A stretch of 64,000 nucleotides of DNA, taken from Tupaia tana. Taxonomy: Eukaryota > Chordata > Mammalia > Scandentia > Tupaiidae. The notes under the pieces were generated by a model that saw only the letters and a list, made by a program, of their open reading frames with translations, was not told the DNA's origin and searched no databases. Position numbers and translations under genes: made by a program. The DNA lies in NCBI GenBank assembly GCA_026018925.1, contig JAKSZU010000016.1, positions 81,478,059 through 81,542,058 on the forward strand, given 5' to 3'. This document shows, piece by piece, positions 9,239 to 21,632 of the stretch; position 1 is the stretch's first letter, and every line of letters begins with the position of its first letter.

Positions 9239-12200
9239 ATGGCGCCCGAGGAGACCTTGGGGTCCGAGCGCCTGCTATGGAGTTTCGAGCGCCGCTTCCT
9301 GGCGGCGCGCGCGCTGCGCTCCTTCCCCTGGCAGGTGGGTGGCGGGGCGTGCGGCGTCCGCGCTACGGTGGGGACGCGGCGGGCTCAGGCTCAAGCTCCG
9401 GCCTCGTCCCACGTGGCTGCCTCGGCTCCTGCCGGTCAGGCCGGGTCGGGTCCTCTTCCCGCGGGGCTGCGGCGGCGGAGGCATCTCCACTCGCGCGGCA
9501 GGGCGGCCAGCGCCCCGCTCGCTGCTCCCCGGGGCTCCCGCGAGCGGGTTTGCTCCCAGTGCTTTTTTTCAGTCGGGTTCCAGGGTCGTGGACAGCTCAC
9601 GATCGTTTTCATGGCTTTTGTTCTTAAGCCAGTGAGCATCCTGGTCATTGGGAAGCCGCTGTACTCGCCCATTCTAAAATGTCAACGTCCTCCGGAGCGC
9701 AGTGACCAGGCCAGAGAGCCTCAGGGCGCCCAGAGCTGTGTCAGGCACTGGACAGGGGCGGCCTCCCCTCCCCTGGGGCCTGCCAATCCCGGCACAGGCA
9801 AATGGTCAGGCAACAGCTTCCTTTCTGCCAAGAGGGGCTTAATGGACCCTGCCTCGTTAATTCATGTGCAGTGAGCTCACTGGGATGAGTCACTTTGGAG
9901 ACCTATTCCTCCCCGGGTCTGCCCCATCTTACAGGGCGGTGATTAGTCATCTGTGTTATTTCATTGACATAATAGCACTCGGATCAGTTCCGGTCAGGAG
10001 AAATATGCATTTTTTTAACATGAAGTTAAAGCCTTCATAATAGCATCCATAGGTCGATGATAATTGTTCATGTGCCTGAGCTAAATGCTTGCTCAAGCTG
10101 ACCCACAATACACTTGCAGTGGGTACTCTTATCATTCACGTTTGTCCAGAGAGGTTATTTGATAAGGAAGAAGTAGGGTGCAGTGGTTAAGAGCTTAGAC
10201 CCCAGAGACAGCCTGCCTGCCTGGCCCAGTCCTCTGTTTGCTGTGTGACCTTAGGCAAGTGTCTGTACCTCTCAGTGCAGTGTTTTTATAGTAAAATGGA
10301 GGAGAGAATGATACTTGGAGGGCTGCTGTCCCAACATGCTGAGTGCTGAAGCCCTTGCATCACTGCCTGGCTCATGGTAAATGCATGGAAGTGTTAGCTA
10401 GTGTTTTTCTTGTTCCCAAATGTTTATTGAGTGCTTACCACGGACCAGGGAGCAGCAGTACACAGGACAGATGAGGCCCTGCTTGGATAAGAACCAGAGA
10501 ATAAACAAACGAATAAACAAGAAAACACCAGAGTGGCTGTAAAGCTATTAAAACACAGAAATGGAGAATGGAGCAACCGGGGACATTCTCACCCAAGTAG
10601 GGGAGTTGGGAAGGCCTCCCCAGAGAGAGACACTTCACCTGTGACCAGACGCTGAAGCAGCAGTCATGGGAGGGTCCTGGGGAACGTGGAGTGCAGAGGT
10701 CCTGCCGTAGGAGCAGCTCGGAGGTTGAGGACCAGCAGAGGGTGGAGGGTGCAGGGCTGGGTCAGGCAGGAGGAGATGGGGCCAGAGAGGGGCTTCCCTA
10801 GGCCTTCGAGTGCCTGTAGGATGAGGAGCTCTGAGGAACAAAGTGACCAGCTCACATTGCAGCCGAGCTGTCGGCCTGTCCAAGCTCCCCGAGGAGCAGA
10901 TAAGGTAACGGGCCTGGTGCGTGCACATCTGTAGCTCCCTTTTAACCCTGAGCCCATGGTGCTGTGGCTCCCCGCTAAGTCCTGGCTGACCAGTTCAGCC
11001 CAGAGCTGGTCTATGACCCAGGCAGTACCTAAGCAGCCAGGGCTACTGGGAACCAATCGTCCGTCTCTGGACGGTCTTCCTGCGGCCCACCCGGGTGTGA
11101 CCCATGACATCCGAAGGTCAGGCTTCCACTTCAATTGGCCCCCGGTCCTGGGGAGAAATCACTTAGCACTCTGCCACCATGTTCTAGTGCATATTTCATG
11201 TTCCTGGGAAAAGGCCCTTGAGATTTCTCTCTCCCTCCAAATAGAACCTCGAAGAGGAATTAAGGGACTCCTCAGATTCAGAGCTGCTACTGGATATTTT
11301 GCAGAAGGTAAGACTCCCCAAGTCACTGGGACGCATACCCGGGCCGCCTAATTGGCCGGTGAAGACCTGACAGGGAGGGGCCAAGGGTGCACGTCTATGC
11401 TTTAAGCACATCCGTGTTCAAAGAACAAAGCTTTCCAGTCAACACCGCAGGTGGGTGTCAGCACTGCAGCTCCAGCTCTTGTTTTCTTGGATGAAGACAT
11501 CAGAATATACAAAATTCCAGAGCGGAGGGATCTGGGGAATGTGTTTTAACCATCCACAGCAAAAACCGAGATGACAGGCGCCGAATAGCTTCCAGCATGT
11601 GCTAGCAGCTCAGAGACTTCCTCCTTTTATTTATGGACAACGCAGGAGGCCCGTCCTGCCCACTCACGTCTTTGTAGACACAGGTGGGCGCCTGCTTCAG
11701 GGAGGTGCATCTGCGTGCAGATGGGTTAGAGGCAGGACCACTGCCCGGCCCCACTACGTGGGTTAGCAGCAGGACTACTGCCCGGCCCGGCCTCACTCTG
11801 ACCCCACCTGGCCATGCAGATGAAGAGCAGGTCTCACGGCCTCCTGGCTCTTAACCTTCATGACTGGCATGAGGCCACCCGAAAAGCCAAAGCTATGGAC
11901 TCTCTCCCCAAAAAGCAAAGCACCAGAATGAGGGAGGCTTGGACGTCTTCCTGCCCCCAACCACCAAGCCCATGCAAGGAGCCAGGTGAACTCTCGTGCC
12001 CGGCAGTGAACCAGGACTGCCTGCTGGGAAAGAGCCACAGAGCCAGGGAGCGGCAGGGCAGTCCGGCGCCTCCGTGCCACGGGCTGGCGACCGTGCTCGC
12101 ACACCCTAGCCGACAGCAGCTACTGGGAAGGGACTTGGTGGGGCCATTGTGTCCAGACTGGACAGCAGGAACACTGCTGAGGGCTGTGGCCTGTGGTGGG

Positions 12201-15200
12201 AGCAATTTCAGGAAAGGGCTTGTCAGGACATGTGAGGGACACCTGGGGCCAGAACCCTTTGCCGAAGGACTGGGTTACTCTGGGTCTGCCCTGGATTTGC
12301 TGGAAGCCTGATACTCTCCGGACGCCTACGGGGGATCTCTCTAGCCACCGTCTGTCCTTTGTCACAGACAGTGAAACATCCTCTGTGTGCGCAGCACCCA
12401 CCGTCAGCGAAGTATGCCCGGGCCTTCCTCTCGGAACTCATCAAAAAGGTCAGTGATGGGTGGTGTCCCTGTGGAGCCCAGACGGGGTGTGGGGCCTGGC
12501 TGGCTCTCCAGAGGGGCTCCCCGCCAGACCCTGAGACTCAGGTCCTTCCGTGCCCTCGGTCTGCTGTGCGCCCACTGCAAGGCAGGGGTGTGGGAAGGCC
12601 GGGGCTCACCCCCTCTGCTTCCCGATGGCTCCAGCGCAGCTGCTCCCCTCCCCTCCCACCGTGCAGGTCTCCTTCCTGCCAGGCAGCCAGCCCCTGAGCT
12701 CAGGAACCCCCACAGGTTCTGGCACTTTCCTGCCCTTGCCAGTCCCTGGGTTGCCCCTCCCCCGTAGGGCATTTTGGTTCTTGCTGGATCCTTGCATTAA
12801 GTTCTCCCTTTGACCTACCTGGGCTCTTCCTGACCCACACAGGCTGGGCCGTAGTGATGAGCCAAAACCAGCCTGGTCTGACAGTGACCCCACAGACCTG
12901 CTGTGGCCGGCCACACCTCACCCAGGCCGAGAGCTGAGCATGCAAGTAAAGCCCTGTGTCCCTGTCACCCCAGCCCAGTTCTCAGGGTGGTGCTGGGGTC
13001 ACAGCAGATCTGCCCAGCACCAGCAGGGGTGTTGCTGGCCACCACACGAGCTCTGCAGTTGCCCAACAAGCGCAGGACCGGTGGCCACAGAGAGGCTCCA
13101 GGTGGCCTGAGTTAAGTCATCCCACCCCAGATCTCCCTCCAGGTTTGGTGAGCACCACCCAGCATGTCTACAGTGGGAGCAAAGGCAGGCAGGCAGGCAG
13201 GATCTGTTTTACCTGACGGCTCGTCTGCCCGCCCCCAGCACGAGGCCACCCACACGGAGCCTTTGGACGAGCTGTATGAGGCACTGGCAGAGGTCCTGAC
13301 TGCCGAGGAGTCCGCCCAGTGCCACCGGAGCTATTTGCTGGTACGAGACATGCACCCTCCTCCCCCCACAGGCCAGACACCTGTCCTCCACAGCCCTCAG
13401 ACAGGCCCCCGCCGGCCTCCCGTGGGGTCACACCCTGGGCCTTCAGTACTGCGGTCTTAGACGGGGTCACTTAACCTCCCTTAGCCCCAGGCTCCTCGTC
13501 TGTGGCCCAAGCACTTTGACCAACAGTATCCCTGTCCTTGGGGTCACTGGGTGTTAAACTGGGTGATACATGTTTCTTGCTTTAGCAAGGACCCAGTGCC
13601 CAGTCCTCAGTGTATCTTGATGGACGGACAGATGGTCTCTTCTCACACCCCACTGAACAATGCCTGGTCTTCCAGCTTCTTGTCCCACACAAATCTGTTC
13701 TGCACACAGTGGCCAGGGGAGCTTGTCTTCAGTTCGTTTATTCGAACCTGTTGCTACAAAATAAAACACAGGTAGAGAGAGCCATTAAATGGTCACAAGG
13801 CAGCCATCATGGCAGCCACCACCGCCAGGCCCAGCACTTGCGGCCAGCCCACGAGGCCCTCGCCTTAACCCCTCTCAATCCAGCACAAGTAGCTACCGTT
13901 CTGCCTTTGAGAGTGATCACGCCTTTGCATTGCTTTGTGGTTTTCTCACTCCACGTGCACCCCCAGACATGGGCATGTCGTCTTGCTTGTTAGCCAGCAT
14001 GATGGAAGCCCCTCCAGCACCTGCTCTGCTGACCACGCCTCTGTTCACCAGCTCCCGCGACACGGCCTGGGGAGCTCCCCGCAGGCTGGGTTTGGGTGCA
14101 TCCTCATGGTGCCGTCCAGCTTGCTCGTCTATCCTGTTTCCAGATTATAAGCCGATTCAGAGGCTTTCTCAGACCCACGTCCTTTGATCCCTTCGGCAGA
14201 AACACAATACAGGGCTCTGATGGCACACGGTGTCTGCGGACAGGCCTGTAACAGGGGCAGCTATAGATGCTCAAAGCTTAGATGGGTGAATTCTTGGGGG
14301 CTTTAAAAGGGAGGGGTTGCAGAATGATCCCATCCTTCAGCTTTCACGGTGGGCCCAACGGTCTTACAGGAGCTGCTGCCTCCCTCCTCTGGCTGCCCAG
14401 TGGAGCAGCTCACGTAGGAAAGGTGGGAGGAAGCCTCGAGTCTTTCTTCCCTTTACCCAGTTTCCAAGAGAAGTGAGCTGGTGTCCTGTCATTCCCCGAA
14501 GGATTGTGTCCTTTGCAATAGTGTTCTCGTGGGACTTCAGAATGTGCTATTTGGGGCCACTTAGGCTACTGAATCCTTGCATCACCGCCCTGCTGGTTTT
14601 CTTGCTTTATTTTATGGCAAACTTTCCAGACTCATCTTTGTATATTCCCTGCCCCAGACCTGGAATCAGCCATTTCTTCAAGAGGCCCTGGATCCTTTCA
14701 GTGGGAGACGATATTCGGAGAACACAGGTGGAACCTCAGGGAGACTTGTGGCTCTGTGCAGGCCTTCCAGGGGAGAGCTGGGATCTGGGTGTTGACCCAC
14801 AGACTGCTTAGTAAGATACGATACGGGTTCATACTGATCTTTGTCACTCAGACCCAGAACAGGGGCATTTACTCCACCTCCTCACCTTGTACCCATGTCT
14901 CCTTTCATCTCACTGAACACCCTGGCTCTCAGGGCAGAGGGCATGATGGCGTTAGGACACCCTGGAGCTGCCTACCTGCCTCATCCCATGTGACTGATAC
15001 AGCCTTCTCTGAACAGCAGTGCTAATCCTACCCACCAATTAAAAAAAAAAAAACTTCACGTGTTGAGGCCAACAAGTGGCATGATGGTGAAGGCAGCTGG
15101 ATCCCACATGGCCAACAGCACAGTTCGAGTCCTGGGCCTGACTGCTTGAAAAACATGCTGGCGAGTGCACATGCTTTATGGCAAATTAAAAAACAAAATC

Positions 15201-15864
15201 TGGGGGCCAGCAGGTGGCATGTTGGTTAAGGCACTGGACTCCCACATGTTTCTAGTTCCAGACCTGGCAGCTTACTTTCTCACTTTCCCTCTGTCTCTGT
15301 CTTTCTCTGATGAACACACGTGCCCTATAGCAATTAGAAAAATAATAAGGGACCAGCAGATGGCATAACGGTTACATCACTGGACTCCCACCTAGTTGGC
15401 CATGATTCAAGTCCCAGACCTGGAGGCTTAAAGCTCACACCGGGTGCATGTGTGTGCATGCCCAAGGTCCTAAGAGGAGAATGGAGGAGAAGGGATTGCA
15501 GTGTGGCCATCCTCCCTGGGGGGTGATTTCTCGCTTTCTATCTCTCTGTCTCTCCATCTCTCAAATGAACACATGCACCCTATAGCAAAAATCCTATTGA
15601 AAAAATAAGTAATAATAAAATAATTATTTAAAACAAAGAAAAGTTATGTGTGTGCCCTATAGCAAAAATCTCTTAAAAATAATAATTCTTTTTTTAAAAA
15701 AGAAAATTTATATGTACTATTCCCATTCTCCCTCATTTGATTTTTTTTTTTTTAATAGGGCATTTGTGCTTGCCAAGAAGAGACAGAAAAAGTGAGAAAT
15801 CCCTGGGGGAATGGCCACATGGCAATCCCTTCTCCATTTGCCTCTTGAGATTTAGGGCACACAC

Positions 15865-15902
<38 letters not shown>

Positions 15903-18900
15903 CTGGCACGCTTTTCAAGTTGGCAGGTCCAGTACTCAAACCACACAGGTAACCATGTGGGACCCCGCACCTGCAGGCGGCACAGCAGTGAACTCATTTC
16001 CCTGTGTGCGTGTGGTCCTACCATACCTACATTGTCATCGTACAGCCCTCACGCAGTGCTCACTTCCTGCTGCTGTCAGGGCAAGTCACCACACTGTCTC
16101 AGACCACACAGGTGACCATGTGGGACCCCGCACCTGCAGGAGCACAGCAGTGAACTCATTTCCCTGTGTGCGTGTGGTCATACCATACCTACACTGTCTC
16201 AAACCCAGCCGCTTATAGCAACACCGAGCCCAGATGCTGGGCTCAGCCGGTTCCTCCTCTTGTAGTCTCACAGGCCAACCTCAGGGTGTCACCAGGCCCT
16301 GGGGGCTGCAGTGTTTCCACATGTGGCCACGAGGCCAGAGAGCTGTGACTTGGTGTTAATAACTGTAGGTTCGGAACCAGCAGGTGGTGTGGTGGTGAAG
16401 GTGCTGGACTCCCACCTGGCCAACTGCAGTGTGAGTCCTGGACTCGGCTGCTTGAAAAGTCACGCTGGGCACAGGTGTGTACGTGCCCAAAATCCCGAGA
16501 GGAAAAGGGATTGCGGCATGGCCATCCCTTTTCGTGATTTCTCGCTTTCCATCTCGCCGTCTCTCCAGCAAACATACACGTTCTACGGCAAATAAATAAC
16601 CCACTAACTGCAGGTTCTTAAGAAGCACAGGGACAGCACAGAGGGCTGCACCTACCCACCCCGTCCCCGCATGGGGCTCACGCAGCAGCTTCCCCGTCCC
16701 CGCATGGCCTCCGGCAGGGCTCACACAGCTTCCCCGTCCCCGCATGGCCTCCGGCAGGCCTCACTCGGCTTCCCCGTCCGGCATGGCCTCCGGCAGGGCT
16801 CACACAGCTTCCCCGTCCCCGCATGGCCTCCGGCTGGCCTCACTCGGCTTCCCCGTCCGGCATGGCCTCTGGCAGGCCTCACTCAGCTTCCCCGTCCCCG
16901 CATGGCCTTCGGCAGGCCTCACTCGGCTTCCCCGTCCCCGCATGGCCTTCGGCAGGGCTCACGCACCTTCCCAGCCAGACACCAGCATCCGCCCATTGTG
17001 GGGGGAATGACCTGCATCATGTGGTCACGTGTAGTCCGTGTCATCGGCACCATGGTCAAGACAGCATTCCAGTCCCCAGATTTCCCTGTGCCACTACTCC
17101 TGCCCACCACTGGCCCCCGCCCTGCTGATCTGCCCTACGTCTCTAAAATCCTGTCGTTCTGGGGCTGCTATGTGAGCCTCAGATGGGCACAGCACGGACC
17201 CGGGCCTGGCTCCTTTCACCTGGCATCATGCGGGACCCATCCTGGCGGTCGCGTGTCCACAGCGTGTTCCCTTCATTTCTGATAGGACCCCATGCTGTGG
17301 GTGTGCCCGTCTGCCTAGCCCTCCCCCGTGGTGCCTGCCCTCTGGCAGCCGGGCTGACTCTCGCCCTGTCTTGGCAGCCTTCGGGAGACTCGGTCACGCT
17401 CTCTGAAAGCACAGCCATCGTTTCCCAGGGCACCACGGGCCTGGTCACCTGGGATGCCGCCCTCTACCTCGCAGAGTGGGCCCTGGAGAACCCAGCAGCC
17501 TTCACTCACAGGTGACGGGGGTGCAGGGCGGGGCGCCGGGCCGGTTTGCCTGGCCCACCTGGACACAGCCCACCCCCGCCCCCAGGACCGTCCTGGAGCT
17601 CGGCAGCGGAGCTGGCCTCACGGGCCTGGCCATCTGTAAGACCTGCCAACCCAGAGCCTACGTCTTCAGCGACTGCCACGGCCGTGTCCTCCAGCAGCTC
17701 CGAGGGAACATCCTCCTCAACGGCTTCTCCTTACAACCCGACGTCACTGCTGACTCGGAGCGCCCCGTGGTGACGGTGGCCCAGCTGGACTGGGACATGG
17801 CGACGGTCCCTCAGCTCTCTGCCCTCCAGCCGGACGTTGTCATCGCAGCAGGTAACGCCCAGCCCAGTAGACGAGCAGGTGGCTCCCTGCAGCTCCGCAC
17901 CCCTCAGCTCGGGGAAAGGGAGCACTGGACGCGGCAGGGACGGGAACGGTGGAGCCCCCGGGATGACCATGAAGCACGGTGTTCCTCTCAGATGTGCTGG
18001 GCCAGGCCTGCTGCTGTTCTGCTCTATCAGACACGGGAGCGCTCCCAGCAAGGGGGACGGAACAGGCCTCGGGGCAGGCCCCAGGGCCCCCACCCACCCA
18101 GCCTGGCCCATCTGGCAGGCAGAGGCCAGTCCCCTCCCCAGCAGCCTGAGAGCAGTGTCTCAGTTGCCATTCAGGACCTAACAGAAAAGCCAGAGCAGCC
18201 GGCAAGGCGGTGGCCACAGCAGCCCGCCTGTGCCACCAAGACACAGGTGTCACCACAAGGTGTCCAGCAAGGCCCCAGGTCTACAGGTGTCAGCCAGAAA
18301 GAGCTACAGAACCCCCTGATCTTCCCGGGGCCATGCAACAGCATGCTATCTCAGCCAAGTCAGGGTCCTCTGCCTGTCACCAGCATGAGGTGGGGCGAGC
18401 TTGTCCCCACCCTTCAGCTCAAACCAGCAGGACGCGGGACACACACGGGCTACAGGATCCAGTTCTGCTTCCCTGAGCACCTTCCAGACAGGAGGAGGGC
18501 TGGCCGTCCTCGAGCTCCGTGAAGGCCGCCACGCCACCTCGACCAGGGCATTCGCAGCTCAGTGTTTGCCTCTCGCCAACCAAAGTCCTTTCTCCCCGGG
18601 GGGCAAATCCAGCCCAGCCCCGCATCCCTGTCCCACTGCCGAGGTCAGCACGGCCTGACCCTCACCGGGCAGAACCCTAACCTGCCTCTCACCGCAGACG
18701 TGCTATACTGCCCGGACGCCATCCTGTCCCTGGTCGGGGTCCTGCAGAGGCTGGCCGCGTGCCGGAAGGACCAGCAGGCCCCTGCCGCCTTCATCGCTTA
18801 TACTGTTCGCAACCCAGAGACCTGCCGGCTGTTCACTACCGAGCTAGGTGAGCCCCGGGCGATCCTGCGGGCCCCAGGACCCTGCCAGGCAGAGCTAGGC

Positions 18901-20821
18901 GGGCCCCGGGACCCTGCCAGGCAGAGCTAGGTGGGCCCCGGGCGACCCTGCCAGCCCCGGGACCCTGCCAGGCAGAGCTAGGTGAGCCCCAGGCGACCCC
19001 ACCAGCTCCGGACCCTGCCAGGCAGAGCTAGGTGAACCCTGGGCGACCAGGCCGGCCCCAGGCAGAGCTAGGTGAACCCTGGGCGACCAGGCCGGCCCCA
19101 GGACCCGGCCAGGCAGAGCTAGGTGGGCCCCGAGCAACCCCACCGGCCCCAGGACCCTGCCAGGCAGAGCTAGGTGGGCCCCAAGCAACCCCGCCAGCCC
19201 CAGGACCCGGCCAGGCAGAGCTAGGTGGGCCCTGAGCAACCCCGCCGGCCCCAGGACCCTGCCAGGCAGAGCTAGGTGGGCCCCGAGCAACCCCGCCGGC
19301 CCCAGGACCCGGCCAGGCAGAGCTAGGTGGGCCCCGAGCAACCCCGCTGGCCCCAGGACACTGCCAGACAGAGCTAGGTGTGCCCCGAGCAACCCCGCTG
19401 GCCCCGGGACCCTGCCAGGCAGAGATCAGAAAAGAGAAAGAACAGGGCCCTGGAGGAAGCTAGCAAGCCCCACGCCCACACCTGGGCAGTGACTGGGCAG
19501 CCTGCCCAGGAGGGCCAGAGCCCTTGGTGCAGGGGAGCCGAGGTTCCGGTCCACACAGCAGCAAGGGCCCATGCTAGGGCTGGATCCCTGCCCACTACAT
19601 GACTGGAGCTGGGCCCCTGGGTGTCAGTCCCCATGGGAACGCCACCTCGGGTGAGGCCTGTCACAGACCTAGGACAGTGGCTGCAGGGGGTGCTTGAAGA
19701 TGGGGGCAGCCTTTGAGCACCTGGTGAGATCGGGGCAACCTCAGAGGGGCCGAGGGGCCCTAAACTGCACCACTGTGGCTGGGACACTGGCCTGACACTC
19801 GTCAGCGCCCCCACATCTGGGAGGGAGGGGTGCACTGTCATCCCGTCTAACCCACAGAGACACTGGGGCACAGGAGGCTATGACCCACCTCCAGACGGCA
19901 GACAGGCCTGGCTCCTGGGTCTCACTACACCCTACCCCCAAACCACCTCTCCACGCCCAGGGCCTGCCGGGCCCAGCAGGGCTTTCCACGCCCATCCTGG
20001 AAATTGCGCCAAGCCCCTCCCGGCAGCTGTCTGCCAGCAGAGACCCCAAACGCCTATCCACATGGGCCCCCCGTTAACTACGGAGCAAGCAAAGGGGCAT
20101 TCGCAGGACTGCTGGCCAGCACTAGCAGCCTTGAAAAGAACGAGGTCCTTCAGACGCCAGGAAAAAAGCCTACGACGTGTTTTAGTTGAAAACAGCAAAG
20201 TGCCAAACAGCACGCTCACCAGAAAGTAGCCACGTACTGTCACTGTCCTGATAACAGGTACCTCGAAGGCCGCACGGACCACAGCTGCCCTCGGGCAGGA
20301 CGGGGCTGCACCTTGTCTGCACCCCCTCATTCTGCTCAATCCTAACAGCGCTCAGAAAGGCTGGCTAAGATCCCCGAGGTGACAGCTCTGCAGACACCCG
20401 TGCTCACAAGGCCCACGAGCCCCACAGCCTCTGTGGGGGTGCTGGCTACACAACCACACACGCTCCTCCCAGGCTGTGCCTGACAGGGAACCCCGCAGGG
20501 CCCATGGGGAGACACAGCCAAGTGTGGCTCTGGTCCCTGCTGTCTGAAACCAGATTCCTGGTCGTACGTGGGGGCTGATTCCAGGTCTCTGGGGATCTAG
20601 AAATCTGTGAACCAAACCAACCCATGAACATGCCCCCGGGCCTGTCCTAGCAGCCTCCCACTGAGACCTGGGGTCACCTCCAGACACCACCGTTCTGAGA
20701 CCCCTGTGCTTTGCCACCAGGGCGGGCCGGGATCCAGTGGCACGCGGTTCCTCCTCACGACCAGAAGTTGTTTCCTTACGACGGGCACTCGGAGATGGCC
20801 ATCCTCAAGCTCACGCTGTAG
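9239..20821 (+). CDS. EEF2KMT: Eukaryotic elongation factor 2 lysine methyltransferase (FAM86A), complete
   Basis: Eight coding exons: 9239-9334, 11245-11307, 12368-12448, 13239-13340, 17378-17511, 17586-17851, 18698-18847 and 20721-20821 (stop TAG). All junctions are GT-AG and phase-compatible, giving 330 residues, the same length as human EEF2KMT. The enzyme uses S-adenosylmethionine to trimethylate a lysine of eEF2 in the cytosol. The N-terminal FAM86 region comes from exons 1-4. The Rossmann fold carries motif I, LELGSGAGLTG, at about residues 162-172. The family motif AADVLYC lies at about 246-252, split between exons 6 and 7. The start ATG follows GC boxes directly and begins MAPEETLGSE. 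ALG1 converges on it 1.3 kb downstream. Introns 4 and 7 contain minisatellites; the intron 7 array starts at the exon 7 donor. No break is seen. Confidence 0.96.
10170..10408 (+). mobile_element. MIR SINE (ancient)
   Basis: Classic MIR order: gcagtggttaagagcttagacc, tgctgtgtgaccttaggcaagt, acctctcagtgc and aaaatggagg, then catggtaaatgc. It is in intron 1 of EEF2KMT. Confidence 0.85.
10409..10860 (+). mobile_element. Ancient interspersed repeat, copy 1
   Basis: atttattgagtgcttacc, then aaacaagaaaacacc, gaaggcctcccc, and a G-rich 3' half. The same family appears at 53865-54420. I have not assigned a family. Confidence 0.45.
15065..15199 (+). mobile_element. tRNA-derived SINE, short form
   Basis: Head (ggccaacaagtggcatgatgg) joined nearly directly to the tail, lacking most of the body. 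First of three tandem copies in EEF2KMT intron 4. Confidence 0.75.
15202..15348 (+). mobile_element. tRNA-derived SINE, short form
   Basis: Head (gggggccagcaggtggcatg) followed by the ttactttctcactttccctct tail; the body is absent. Confidence 0.8.
15349..15607 (+). mobile_element. tRNA-derived SINE, full length
   Basis: Complete unit from gggaccagcagatggc to the A-rich tail; a leftover tail-like piece follows at about 15640-15700. Confidence 0.88.
15739..15965 (-). mobile_element. tRNA-derived SINE, antisense, with internal (AC)n
   Basis: T-run, atagggcatttgtgc, body in reverse, then gcaggtccagtactcaaacc. An (AC)n expansion at 15858-15899 lies inside the element where CGTGTGCGTG sits in other copies. 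Confidence 0.85.
15941..16197 (+). repeat. Direct duplication of about 95 bp, 163 bp apart
   Basis: 15941-16036 and 16104-16197 are almost identical, from ccacacaggt to ccatacctaca. The first copy includes the head end of the antisense SINE, so the duplication postdates that insertion. Confidence 0.85.
16372..16599 (+). mobile_element. tRNA-derived SINE
   Basis: ggaaccagcaggtggtgtgg to acggcaaataaataa; the body is slightly shortened. Confidence 0.85.
16660..16975 (+). repeat. Minisatellite, about 40 bp x 8, EEF2KMT intron 4
   Basis: Repeats of cccgcatggcctccggcag followed by ggctcacacagcttccc or cctcactcggcttcccc. The spacing is about 40 bp. Confidence 0.9.
18841..19430 (+). repeat. 51-bp minisatellite copying the EEF2KMT exon 7 splice donor
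   Basis: The exon 7 end gagctag|gtgagcc recurs as gagctag|gtg(g/a) at 18924, 18975, 19025, 19065, 19116, 19167, 19218, 19269, 19320 and 19371, plus a GC variant at 18892. The unit is mostly exactly 51 bp, with one 40-bp and one 32-bp step. Confidence 0.95.
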
Positions 20822-21086
20822 TTTCAGTGTTTCTGAAGGTTGCCATGAGAAGGAATCGAATTGTGGGGAGACGGAGGACCAGGCGCGGCGGGCAGCACTC
20901 TGCAGTGCCGGGCCCGCAGGGAGACCAGGGCTAGGCTCCAAGCGACCTGCACCTGCCCGGCTCGCACACAGGCGCCGTGGTCTGGCCGGCTGGGAGAGCT
21001 GGGGAGGGCCGTGGCATGAGACCGGGTTGAGGGTGCTTCCCTCTCTTGTGAAAGAAATCAACTTTAAAAAATAACTTTCATTGATT

Positions 21087-21270
21087 GGGGCTAGCAGTTG
21101 GCGTGGTGGTTAGGGGTGCTGGACTCCCATGTGGCTGACCATGGTTCGAGTCTCGGACCTGGCAACTTGCTTTCTCACTTTTCCTCTCTCTTTCTCTCAT
21201 GTCACTCTCTGGTCAAATTTAAATAAATAATGTTAAATAATTAATTCTTAAAAAAAAAACAAAAAAAAAA
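21087..21270 (+). mobile_element. tRNA-derived SINE, short form with TSD
   Basis: Short-form copy in the EEF2KMT 3' flank; target-site duplications ctttcattgatt end at 21086 and 21283. Confidence 0.88.
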
Positions 21271-21286
21271 TCTTTCATTGATTAAC

Positions 21287-21292
21287 AATAAA
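21287..21292 (+). terminator. Candidate EEF2KMT polyadenylation signal AATAAA
   Basis: First canonical AATAAA outside a repeat downstream of the EEF2KMT stop (20821). It follows a SINE inserted in the likely 3' UTR. It is a candidate only: no transcript data are available. Confidence 0.4.
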
Positions 21293-21388
21293 TCGAATCA
21301 GGAACCTCAGACTAAAGCCCAAATGGACTGCTTGAGGGTGTGGGTGCCCACTTTCTGTCAGTGATTTTACCTAAGAAAATCACCATCA

Positions 21389-21632
21389 GGGCCAGCCCTA
21401 TGGCCTGGTGGTTAGGGGAGCTGGATCCTACGTGGCCAATCTCATGGTTCACATCCTGGCCCCAGTGGCTTGGAAAACACTGGGCACGTGTGTGTGCACG
21501 CCCAAAATCCAACGGGATGGAGAGTGTGGTGTCACCCACCACATCCCACCAAGGGTGTTTTCTCCTTCCCCTCCTCTCTCCATCCCTCTTTAATAACTGC
21601 ACATGCCCTCTGGCAAAATTATTTCAAAAAGA
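21389..21632 (+). mobile_element. tRNA-derived SINE, older copy
   Basis: gggccagccctatggcctgg, then aaaacactgggcacgtgtg and ctctggcaaaattatttc; the middle is diverged. Confidence 0.75.

Noticed and set aside
17476..18522. 348-codon plus-strand open frame
   Set aside because: It is EEF2KMT exon 6 running into intron 6; the exon 6 donor at 17852 and exon 7 acceptor fit the family precisely.
18895..19392. 165-codon minus-strand open frame with 17-residue repeats
   Set aside because: A by-product of the 51-bp minisatellite: a unit divisible by three stays open by construction.
18841..19430. CRISPR-like spaced repeats here and at 16660-16975 and 46605-47190
   Set aside because: Units are contiguous with no unique spacers, and the DNA is eukaryotic; these are minisatellites.
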